In this document: in pieces, positions 22,229-33,400 of the stretch
Position numbering within the stretch: the first letter of the stretch is position 1
Layout: each line of letters starts with the position of its first letter
DNA from: Lytechinus variegatus
Taxonomy: Eukaryota > Echinodermata > Echinoidea > Temnopleuroida > Toxopneustidae
Length of the DNA: 64,000 nt
Assembly (NCBI RefSeq): GCF_018143015.1
Contig: NC_054742.1
Coordinates: 19,024,158 to 19,088,157, forward strand
Direction of reading: 5' to 3'
Notes under the pieces: generated by a model
Database searches by the model: none
The model's input: the letters and a program-made list of their open reading frames with translations, nothing else
Told to the model about the DNA's origin: nothing
Translations under genes and position numbers: made by a program

Positions 22229-25200
22229 TCATATTTCAAGAGTAATTTCTTTCTCCAAATATTTTTTCATCAGCTGATTGACAAGATCCGGCTGCTCCTG
22301 TTGGATGAAGTGATTGCCGCCCTGTATACGCTCCACCTTCAGATTTAGGCAGAATTTCTCTGTGTTATAAGAAAGACGGGTGTGAAGGTAATCATCTCCT
22401 GTCCCCCAGATGAGCAGAGTTGGTGTCTTAACCACTCCAGTTTTGGTGAAGATCAGGGTAAGTTCATTACGGTAGTAGTTCATGAAGGTATGCAGACGAC
22501 CTATAAAATTCAGATCATTAACGATCATACAATATACAGTTCAACTGTAGTATAGACTTTTTAAAAGTTTATAAGTTTCTTTGGTACAGTACGTCTTTTA
22601 CTGTGGATGAATTTTTCAAATGAAAACTATGTTGAATTTTTATCATAAAAATGCAATCTTCATTTTGTACTTGCCATATTTTATTTTTATGGGAAATGAA
22701 AGGATATGGCTTTTTTATTTTTGTTTTGCTTTCTTTGTTCTTTAAATTTCTTTACTCTAATAAATTGATAATTGATATGATCAGGATTTAATCAGTGTGC
22801 TAGAAAGTAACTAGATACTTGTTATTTGTTAATTATATGTGGAATATCAGCCAGATACGATGTCTATTGTATCAATTTACTCATAAATACTGCACACCAC
22901 CAAACAAACCCACACCAACCAATCAATCTCACATGATATCTAAACAGCTCATTCTTACTTTACAATACCAAGTCACCAAGAAAAAATGTAATTACCTGGT
23001 CTTGATATAGAATACTTGAATGCTTCAATATCTTCATCAGTAGTTTCACCATGTTTACATTCTTCATTGATCATGTTGTAATCTCCCATCTGTACTCCCC
23101 TTTCAGGGAACCATGGCATTTGGAAGAAAAATATGTACCTGTCAAACAGTTTCAAACAGAAAAGATTTATATGATGGATCAATTATTGTGAAAAGTGTCA
23201 CTACAGTATTTCATATGGACCATTGGCTATATTATTAGCTCATCAGCTTATGCGGTGGCGTGTCGTCTGTTGTCTGTCGTCCGTCCACAATTTCAAAATA
23301 CTACTTCTTCGCCATTTCAAGTCCAATTTCAATTCTATTTGCTTCATATGATGGCACTAGGTGGGGGATTCAAAACTTCTACATAGAATTTTGAAATTCA
23401 TTAAGTATGCTAATTTATGCACATTTTTCAAAATTCACAAAAATGCTTCTTTTTCTTTATTTGTCGACCGATTTTGAATGTTTTGCTTCCATCTGGTAGA
23501 GCTTCATGAGGTCCACCAAACTTCTACACAGAATTTTGAGATTTTGACCGAAACAATTTTTATGCTAATTTATGTGAAATTAATTTATGCAAATTTTAAA
23601 ATATTCATAAAATGCTTCTTCTTTGTTGACCGATTTTGATTTTTTTCTTCCATCTGGTAGAGCTTCATGAGGTTCACCAAACTTCTACACAGAATTTTGA
23701 CATTTTCAGTAGAAAACTATTTGTGCTAATTTATGTGAAATTTATTCATAAATCACAGAAAATGCCTCTTCTTCTTTATTTGTTGACAGATATTGATTTT
23801 TTTTCTTCCATCTGGTAGAGCTGCATGAGGTTCACCAATCTTGTACACAAAATTTTGAAATTTTGTCTGGAAAGTTATTTATGCTATTATTTGTTGACCA
23901 ATTTTGATTTTTTTTTCTTCCATCTGGTAGAACTTCATGAGGTTCACCAAACTTCTACACAGAATTTTGACATTTTCAGTAGAAAACTATTTGTGCTAAT
24001 TTATGTGAAATTTATTCATAAATCACAGAAAATGCCTCTTCTTCTTTATTTGTTGACATATTTTGATTTTTTTCTCCCATCTGGTAGAGCTGCATGAGGT
24101 TCACCAAACTTGTACACAAAATTTTGAAATTTTGTCTGGAAAGTTATTTATGCTATTTAATGCAAAATTTATTCATAAATCACACCAAAAAAAATTCTTA
24201 ATTTGCTGATCAATTTCAATTTTGTTTGCTTTATATGATAGCTCGAGGTGGTGATAAAAAATTTCAACACAGAATTTTGAAACTCATTAAATATGCGAAT
24301 TCATATATTTTCAAAACTCACAAAAATTACTTATTTACTTGTTGATTGATTTTGATTATTTTTGTTCCATCTGAGAGCTACATGAGGTTCACCAAGGTTC
24401 TACACAGAGTTCAGAAATTTTGACTAGAAAGTTATTTATGCTTAATTTATATAACATTTATTCATAGATCACAAAAATGCTTCTATGTCATTTCTTAATC
24501 AATTTCTATTCTATATCCTCAATTTATGTCACCAATATAATTCACTACAGTGTCAACTGGGCTGAAATTAAAATTGTGTTAAATTTCGTTGCGACTCTAG
24601 CACATCAATGATGTGGAGCTCATCCGGCATCTCGCAAGTTGCGAGATGCCGGATGAGCTCCACATCATTGATGTGCTAGTTGTACCTCTTCAGAAGTATA
24701 GGGATTGGTTATAATGTTTCTCTAGATGAACATTTGACAGTGACCACATTAAAGCACATACATTCCACCAAAGCCTAAATTGATTTTTGATGGCTGTTTT
24801 ATCTTTTAAAGATTGTCACCATCGTCTTCATCTTCATTATAATTACCTTGGTTCTAGATTACTTAATTGAATTTTAGGCTAAGATGGAGGGGGGAGCTAC
24901 CTATTGCATATATAGAGTCTTTTAATTGACCATTTTCAATAGCTGTTGCTCACCATGACTTGATTATTTGTGGTAAGTATAATGATACAAGCTCATTGAA
25001 TCTATCAGGGTGTGGTATATTCATTGCTATATATTTATCCACCATTTCAGGATACTGTGCAGCAAACTTCCATCCTATCAATCCACCCCAGTCATGTCCT
25101 ATCAAGATACATGTCTCATGTCCTAGAACATGGATCAGTTCACACACATCTCCTGTATTTGAGAAAAAAAGGATAATCATCTGTTTTCACAAAAATGTTA

Positions 25201-27692
25201 AGTCATGAACTAATTGTAGTGGTGTATCTTTCGTGGCCTATATATATATATATCCACAAAAGATACATGGTGTACTGTAAAGTCAATAACTCTTCTTCTT
25301 CACCTTGAAACCTTCAGAATTTACATAAACAAATTGCTCTTTTATACCGTCTTCACACTGGCCTCAATGACAGTTACAGTACCGGGACTGTCCTGAGACT
25401 TGTAGCGGTGTTGCCTTCAGCATGAATTCTCAGATCCGCAATAAACTACCGCGGGATAACCTCGCCTCGCTATAAACTCTGCAACAAACTATCGCTAGGC
25501 AAGCCATAGTAATAGCAGCAGGACAGCCTTGCATCTGCAATTGATTTCCTTCAGTGTGAAGGCACACCGCTACAACACCAGGATAAACCACTTGTGATAT
25601 GTTTTCTATAATGTAGAGGCATCATGGTCTAGTGGTCATGACTCGTCTTTCAATATGAAGGACCTGGGTTCCATTCCCCCTCCTCAAATATTTCCGGTAT
25701 ATCAGAGTTGGGTCACTCACAGGGTCATAAGCCTACACGTGTTTTGTTATGGAGGTTATAAAAATCACTTGCTGCAGTGTGAATGGATACATGAAAGATA
25801 TCCCAGGACTGCCGGCCCTGGATACCTTTTCTACTCTGAATGCATTTATAGCAGTGCCGCCGTCCAGCGACAGCACCAGGAAAAATTTTAAAACCAGTGT
25901 GAAGATGGTATTAGAGGTAAATTCGTACTTAGAATGGATCTTCTTCCGTTTATCAATTAATGATTGGGAATATTGTAAGAGTAGGCCCTAATTCTAAGTT
26001 TATGAATGAGGATGGATCATTTTCTTTCAATTGGCTATCATCATTAATTTTTTTTTCTACTTATATAAATAAAAACATTGTTTTCTACGAAGTAGATAGA
26101 ATTTTCAAGGATGTTACCTCTGTAAATTTGAAAATAGTTAAACAAGTGATACAGAACAAGGGGATATCATATATGAAACAATGGTTGTTGTAGCTCACCT
26201 GTGATAAGGTCACAAGTATAGCTCATCTTTCCTGGAGGACCATCTGATTCACCTACACCTCTCATATCAATGGCTACACAGCTAAGTAGAGATTGCAAGC
26301 ATGTATATCAATGGTTTGTATCTCGTCTTATTGTTTGTTCACAGAAAAGTAGATACTGGATATTTTTCAATTGATTTTCAAGAAAAAAGAAGGCTGTCAA
26401 TATCATTGGGTTTGCAATGTTAAACATTCATAAGAATTAATGTTTATGATTAATTTTGCCTTCAGCATTTTATTAATTATACATGTCAGATTTCTTGGGC
26501 ATTTTTTGAGTATTTCTTTGGATCAGAGTTTGGATTGACATTCAGATATCTTGGTGAACCTTTTTTGTCTTTCTGATTGTGTTTCAGGCACAGTTATACC
26601 ATGATACATGGTTATACTTACTGATAATCTTTATTGAATGCTCTAATCTGATGTCTCCATGAATACCAGCATTCTGGAAAGCCATGTAGAAATAACATCA
26701 AAGGATTCTTAGGATCACCCGACTCTACAATATGAAGCTTTATGTCCTACATTAAAAGAATAAAACATTATAGGAATAAATGCTATAATTTAATGACTCC
26801 ATATGTATTCAAGTCATCTTATGAAGTTAAGTTTTATGCAAGGGAAATTGCAAATTATAGTGACATATCATATTCAGTCAAGAGGAACATAGCAGGCCAC
26901 ACAGAAGTGTGAAGTAATTGCTGTCACATAGGATAATGAAAACAAAAAGACACTTTGTAGCTCCCAAATGCATCGGTGTCTTAATGTTTTTTGTTAAATG
27001 TTTAAACCTGTAGAATTTGTAGCTTAGGATTACTTGAGACCTAGGAAACATTCAATCACATGCTAATGTTGTATTTCTGTGACCAGAGAATTGTAAGTTT
27101 TCTTTAAAACTGTTTCGGTGATAAAGACACGAGTCATGAATTATTATTTGGGTGAAATACCAAAGTAGGCCTAATAACCAACAAAAAATTGCCCCTACAC
27201 CCGTCATCTTCATTTCTTCTGGTTACGATACTTTGCTTAGAGGGAAATAATTACTTGGAGGCTAGGGCCATTTGCCCCTGAAATGCTCAGAAGGGCCCTC
27301 GATAAGACTTTAAAAAAGTCCCAGAAAATCCTGATTTACTGCTATGTTAAAGCATATTCATTTGTTCCAGAAGAAAAGTAGCCTCCCCCCAAAAAAATGA
27401 TGATAATTTTGAAATATAGAACTAAATAGACTTTGACACTTGCCTTGACTTGGACAAACTTATGGTTTCCAAGCTGTGGATCATCCATGCAAGCTGGTCT
27501 CTCTAATCTTTCTTTCTTATAAAACAGCCAACATGGTCCATGACGTAACAATCCTTTCAGGACAATGAAGATTACCACAGGAATGACCAAGATGTACATT
27601 GGTAGATAGTACAAGGTCCTCACACAGCTATATTTCAAAATGCTCATTCTCACTCTAAAGTTAAGGAGTCTATCTAAAGATGGCAAATTCAT
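22229..27692 (-). CDS. EPHX4-like: EPHX4-like epoxide hydrolase, copy B (six exons)
   Basis: Exons in coding order are 27692-27444, 26746-26622, 26281-26199, 25152-24954, 23138-22996 and 22500-22229, giving 356 aa in frame. Exons 2-5 have exactly the lengths of copy A (125, 83, 199, 143). The first intron starts GCAAGT rather than GT (a GC-AG intron); the rest are GT-AG. Exon 1 encodes a hydrophobic membrane anchor. A second Met at residue 16 lines up better with copy A's start and may be the true initiator. Catalytic set seen: HGFP near 104, nucleophile Asp173 (GHDWGG), cap tyrosines (YIFFFQ; NYYRN at ~275), relay Asp302 (WGTGD) and His330 (GGNHF). It is expected to be an active membrane-bound epoxide hydrolase. 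Introns hold a tandem array, an 83-bp palindrome and a MITE. Confidence 0.9.
23385..24490. repeat. Tandem repeat array, unit about 120-165 bp
   Basis: The phrase CATCTGGTAGAGCTTCATGAGG and close variants recurs at about 23490, 23650, 23808, 23921, 24080 and 24367. Each is followed by CACCAAACTTCTACACAGAATTTTGA-like sequence and by TTATTCATAAATCACA. Blocks at about 23660-23880 and 23936-24145 are almost identical, so a higher-order duplication overlies the basic unit. It fills most of intron 4 of the second hydrolase gene. Open frames through it are repeat artefacts. Confidence 0.8.
24597..24679. repeat. Exact 83-bp palindrome
   Basis: Two 41-bp arms (24597-24637 and 24639-24679) are exact reverse complements around a single G at 24638. 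The arms start CTAGCACATCAATGATG and meet at CTCGCAAGTTGCGAG. It lies in intron 4 of the second hydrolase gene, 275 bp from the next exon. No target duplication was recognised. Confidence 0.92.
25217..25276. repeat. Imperfect hairpin around a (TA)n loop
   Basis: TAGTGGTGTATCTTTCGTGG and CCACAAAAGATACATGGTGTA form inverted arms with a few mismatches around a TATATATATA centre, in intron 3 of the second hydrolase gene. Confidence 0.6.
25345..25910. mobile_element. TA-flanked MITE with 15-bp terminal inverted repeats
   Basis: Left end TACCGTCTTCACACTGG, right end CCAGTGTGAAGATGGTA: 15-bp inverted repeats with one mismatch, flanked by TA. The left half contains GGTGTTGCCTTCAG and GTGTGAAGGCACACC, which are partly complementary. 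The interior includes a tRNA-like SINE head at 25612. It is located in intron 3 of the second hydrolase gene. A TA target suggests a Tc1/mariner-type origin. Confidence 0.7.
25612..25690 (+). mobile_element. tRNA-like SINE head inside the TA-flanked MITE
   Basis: GCATCATGGTCTAGTGGTCATGAC resembles a tRNA A-box region, and CTGGGTTCCATTCCCC is a B box with one deviation, about 35 bp further on. The flanks do not pair as a tRNA acceptor stem, so this is a SINE-type relic and not a functional tRNA gene. It resembles tRNA-Glu in general layout. Confidence 0.55.
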
Positions 27693-27895
27693 TAATTATT
27701 AAAGATAATGAACCATAGCGATTGCAAAAGGGAAATCTGCATAAAAGTGATTTAAAATTAATCTCACATTGATAGTAATTACAGTGCAATATTCATTCTG
27801 GGTGATAACATTGTCAGGTTTTGTAAAAAATATAACTTTTCTACTTGCTGGACAATATTTTTTGAAGGAATTAAAAAAAAAAAAATTTTGAGAAG

Positions 27896-28495
27896 TTAAA
27901 GGATAAGTCCACCCCAACAAAAAGTGGATTTGAATAATAAGATAAAAATCCAACAAGCATAACCCTGAAAATTTCATCATCGGATGTAAAATAAGAAAGT
28001 TATGACATTTTAAAGTTTTGCTTAATGTCACAAAACAGTTATGCACATTCTGGTCAGTATGCAAATAAGGAGACTGATGACGTCATCCACTCACTATTCC
28101 TTTTGTATTTTATTATATGAAATATTCTAATTTTCTCCTCATTGTCAAGTGAAACAACGATACATTCCTGCTGAACATGTGGAATTAGCATTGTTTAATA
28201 CTATATGGTTCAGTCAAGTAGGTCCTTATTGTCAAATCTGTAAAAAAATGAAATATTGTATCATTCAAACAATAAAAAAAAAAGAAATAGTGAGTTAGTG
28301 ACATCATCGACTCTCTCATTTGCATGTCACTGAGTTGTGCATATCACTGTTTTGTGGAAAAAATAAGCGAAAATTTAAAATGCCATAACTTTTTTATTTT
28401 ACATCCAATTTTGATGAAATTTTCAGTGTTCTGCTAGATTGATATTTCTCTATTTATTCAAATAAACATTTTTCTGGGGTGGACTTGACCTTTAA
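27896..28495. mobile_element. TTAA-flanked foldback MITE (family 1, copy 2)
   Basis: Starts TTAAAGGATAAGTCCACCCC and ends GGGGTGGACTTGACCTTTAA, closely matching the copy at 21060. The left arm carries a perfect TGACGTCA at 28078-28085 and the right arm TGACATCA. It lies about 200 bp upstream of the start codon of the second hydrolase gene, so it could contribute to its promoter region. Confidence 0.88.
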
Positions 28496-30456
28496 TACAC
28501 TAAAAATTAAGTTATTTAAAAAAACAAGGATGAATGATCCTTCTCATTTTTAATGCATACTTGTCTTTTTGGTCTTTTTTTTTCAGATAGCATGTAACAA
28601 GCATTAAATGAGGCTTAAAAATAAAATGTAATTGCCATCTTCAAAGAGAAGACAATTAGCAATTTTCCATACAGTGTTTAGAAAAAAAATGCAATTATCT
28701 CTTAAACTCTGCAAAATTTTTATTTTTGATTCTAGACTAGTACTTCATGTTTTTTTTTTTGTTCCTTCTATTTTGTTTTAATATGCCCATGTGGGTCTGT
28801 AAGTATTTTAGAGAGAGCCCAGTTTGATTTCACCATGATTTCATGTATGAGAGGTATGATGAAATGAGTTGAGTACTTTTTATAAATAACAAAGTAAACT
28901 AACCATGTTAAAACTGACCTGTGCCTAGAATCCTTGTGACTATTAATGCAATAAACAATGTAGCCTGTAAAATCACAATGTCACTCTGTGGAGTTCAAAC
29001 ACTAAACAGATTATATTTCTGTATCAACTATCTATTAAATAGAGAATTGTGATATGATACGATATGTGCAGTCATTATTTCTCGCACTTTTCTATCATAT
29101 CCAACAAACACTGGTCAATTTAAAAGAGACAAGGACTGTACAAAGTTCAATTTTGCTTCTAGCTCTTCAAGTTATTATTTATTTAAACTGATAATATTGT
29201 TTGATCTTTATTCAGTAATTAGAATCTTGCAATTTTTAAACACATGCAGATGTTTTTTTTTTCTCTGTCTCTTCCTCAGAGCATATGCCTATACAGCCTA
29301 CGAAAGGGCGAAGTCAATTGATGGGTTTATTACGTCATAATACACATATAGGGGTAAAGACGAAGGTAGAGGGTGTTAAGGCACATTACGAACAATGAAA
29401 GAAGACAAAAAAAATCGCCTTAAACACAGATGTAGAGAAATATATAAATATATATATATTTAAGTTAATTGGGGAAGAAGGATAGTTTTAAAATGACCGA
29501 GAATCCTCTCCAAATGTACAAGAGTTGTCAGGCCTAGTTCATTGAAATAATCAATTTGAATAACCTTGTCTTAACTGATTTTCTTTTTATTCTGCCCTCC
29601 ATTTAAACCCCACTTTTCCATTTCCAAATTTACCTTTATCTAGGATTATTAATGATTCTTTAAATTCATAAATATCTACTGTTTTATGGAATTAACCAGT
29701 AAACCCTAAAAGATGTTAGTTTAACTTTGGTAATTTGCTTTTACTTGTAGGCATATAACTTGACTATGATTTATTTATATTATATTGGATGGCTCAGAAT
29801 GGAATACCAGACATAAGAGTTTGGGCAAATATTCCACGAATCATAGATGAGTGGAATATTGGCCCTAATAAGCGGCATATTTCTGGTATTCCATGAAATA
29901 AGCCATCCAATATCTATCCCACCGCCCCCCCCCCAAATAAAAGAGAGGGAGAATTTGGTTGAATGAGTCATATCACTCATCACATTAGGATAAATTTTGT
30001 TGTTGTAATGTGACTGACTTACGTACATTTCATTATGACATCAGTGAGTGTCATTGTGCTCTATGCATTGCATTGGTTTCATTGTTGTACGCGTTGTATA
30101 TTTCATGCATTCGCGCATGCGCACTAGACTGTTGAATATGGTCTCGTATTCAATGACAAATTTTGTACAGGAGCTTATGGAATATTCGTTGGATTTCGGT
30201 CCTTTTTAGGGATATGCTCTGATACTACAAGGGCAATTGATGCAGACCAAAATATGTTAAAAAGCTCTATATAGATGATAATAGTAGGTAGCGATTCACC
30301 AACAAATATTATTATTCATTATTGTATATTGGTAATATGCAAAACTAAAGAGAAATATTTCAAAGAATTGATAAAAAAAACATTGACTAGACTATTGATG
30401 AGGAAATTGTACTAAACTTTGCTTAAGCTATTTCCAGGAAAGCATATTTGAAAAAA
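28496..30456. other. Intergenic DNA between the second and third hydrolase genes, with a short foldback
   Basis: No gene is recognised. Around 29785-29912 there is an imperfect foldback: ATTGGATGGCT with GGAATACCAGA near its left end, and TCTGGTATTCCA with AGCCATCCAAT at its right end. A C9 tract follows at about 29925. The rest is AT-rich without visible structure. Confidence 0.5.
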
Positions 30457-33400
30457 TTAATCTGCAAGATATTTTTTCATGAGTCTGTTGACAGTATCCG
30501 GCTGTTCCTGGTGCACCAGCACATCACCATTTTCTATTCTTTCTACAAGTAATTGACGGCAAAGTCTTTCTGTTTTATCCACCAGCTTGTTGTCAAGAGC
30601 ATAGTGTGATGTGGCCCAGATGAGAAGAGTAGGTGTGGTGACGTATCCTGTTCCATGGAAAAATTCATGTGCTGCATTCCTGTAGTAGTTTAGAAATGTA
30701 GTCACTCTCCCTGTAGTGAAAAAAAAAGGTTTCACAATTAAATTTGGCAATCTTATTCATATAATTGTAATAATCAGTTCTAGTGCATATCATCAGCATT
30801 CATCCAAACCGTAGTACAAATTACAAGTATGTAGCTCTTTTGCAATATTTTCTCTGATCCTTGGTTTTGTATAAAAATAAAGATACAAATGTCAAGCAAT
30901 TGTGCTGGTCTTTCCTACCATGTATTTTTCTTGCAATGAATATGTTGTAAGGCTCGGGATTGAGTGTGAAAATTATAGTGAACTTTGAAGTTGATTTTCT
31001 CTGAAATGGTTTGCATCGTCGTATGTGTGATACATCTGTTTGGATGACCGTCCATGATGTATACCATACATCTAAAGCACTTCCAAAGAGACTTTGGATG
31101 ATAATTTACCTCACCTGAGCTGAGTGCAGTACAATGCAGATTATTCAAATTATAGGGCTTAAAATACAGAAGAACAAGAAGTCAAATCTGATCCACATAT
31201 AAAGCAGGCTTTCAAGAGCTCTTTGAAAATGGAAAAGAAATTTCTCCATATATCATCCCAGTAAATATCATATCTAAAAAGTTAACAGGAGAGAAACAAA
31301 TAAGTTACATAATAGTTCTTGCCTGGTCTTGAAAGAGCGTACTTGGAGGCTTCTATATCTTCCTCAGTTGTTGGGCCCTTCATGCAATGTTTCTGGAGTA
31401 TCATATAGTCACCCATTGACAGCAAAATCTCTGGCAAATATGGTAGTTGAAAAAAAAACACATACCTGAAAAAAAAAAAATTCAAGAACATGTAAATTTC
31501 CCTTCTTGATTTGTGATTTTTTTGGTATTTTTTTTGAACTTTAATTTCAAGTCAAGTTTTCATGGGAGCTAAAAAAGAGAGTTGAATTGAGCTATATAAT
31601 AAATGTACTATAAAAGGACCATCTTCAGCATTTTGATGCTATTAAATTGCTCAAAAGAAAGCGAGATCGGAGAGAGTCTGTCATTGTTTAATCCATGCAA
31701 GCTTGAGGAGATTTCTGGTATTGTCATAGAATCCCAAAATTCCTGATAACAATTGGTTTACTACAAAACTTTTCATCCTTCTCTGCTCAAACTCAATGCG
31801 TGAAGGATACAGAAAAACTTGCCTACATTTCAGTAGAAAAGAAGTGAAAAAGAATAATATGGTAAAAAAAATTTACCATGAGCGCCACAGCTGAGGTAAG
31901 TAGTAGCTTTGAAAGAGTTCTCTGAATCTATTGGGATGAGCTGCATTTATAATGATTAGTTTGTTCAGCTGTTCTGGGTAACGGGTAGCAAAGTCCCAGG
32001 CGATCATACCACCCCAATCATGCCCTACCAGGATACAGGAATCATGACCCAATATACCAATCAGTTTATGAATGTCTTCTGTGAAAAGAAAGGAAGTAAT
32101 ACATAGGTGATTGATCAGTAAAGTGAATATATTATTTTATCAGTTAAATACATTGGCCCGTATTCTGAAGTTAGGTTTAACTTAGACCATGGTCTAACTC
32201 TGTGCTAAAATTATGGGAAGCCAAAAGTGTCAAAATTTTTATTAAGTTGTATGTTTCTTATGTTTACTGTGCTCTTTCCTGATTCATCGATGGTGAAGAC
32301 AATCATCTATTTCTACTTCCTAGACAATTATGCATGATTTGAGAGCTGAATGAGCTGAAATATGATATCTCTACCATTAGTGATTTATGTAACAATTGGC
32401 TATCCATACTTAAACCACAACTTTAAACCTGAGTTTAAAGGAGAATGAAACCATTGGAACAAGATAGCTTGTGTGAAAACAGAAAAATCAAAGAAACAGA
32501 TCAACAAAAGTTTGAGAAAAATCTGACAATAAATGAGGAAGTTATGAGCATTTAAATATTGCAATCACTAATGCTATGGAGATCCTCCCATTGGCAATGC
32601 GAGAAGGATGTGTGATGTCACTGATGAACAACTCTCCCCATTACTTTAGTATATATTTCACTTGAATTGCCTCTTTTATCACATCTATCGATAGATCATG
32701 TGTTCTTTCTACATGAGGGCATGTAATACACATTTTTTTTAAATACATCATGGATAAAGAGTTTGCATCATCATAAGAAAAAGCAAAAAGAGACATTTTG
32801 GTGGTATTTTATAGTCCACCAAAGGGAAAGTTGTTCATCAGTGACATCACACATCCTTGTCGCATTGCCAATGGGAGGATCTCCATTGAATTAGTGATTG
32901 CAATATTTAAATGCTCATAACTTTCTCATTTATTGTCCGATTTTTCTCAAACTTTCTTTATTCTTATTCTTTGATTTTCTGTTTTTACACAAGCCTATTT
33001 GTTCCAAAAGTTTCATTCCCCTTTAAGTTAAACCTGACTTCAGAATACGGGCCATTATGTGTTGGCCTTCAAAACAACTGTCAGCTATAACTTCTTAACT
33101 CTAATACTTGTTTAGTCTGAGAATTTATTTAGAAATATACTGAGATCATTGTTTGTGTCACTTGGTTATTTAGAGGATATTCTAAATTAAACCTCCAATG
33201 TTTTAGTGGAAGGAATACTGATCTAAAATTAATCATTGAAAATGATTGAATGACAGGTGTTCAAGATGATCTTGGTCCTTCCACATATGAAAATGAAAAT
33301 CTATATTTTATTGTTCGAAATAGACATAAAATCAAATACTCCAAAAATTTGCTTTGCCCAATTGATTGTTGGCCCGGCAGCCGCTGTGCAGCACCAGATC

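Noticed and set aside
23636-24097. Short frames with a repeated peptide (VELHEVHQTSTQNFDIFSRK)
   Set aside because: They are translations of the tandem DNA array, with no start context or domain.
27699-28064. 121-aa minus-strand frame upstream of the second hydrolase
   Set aside because: It largely translates the arm of the TTAA MITE at 27896-28495.
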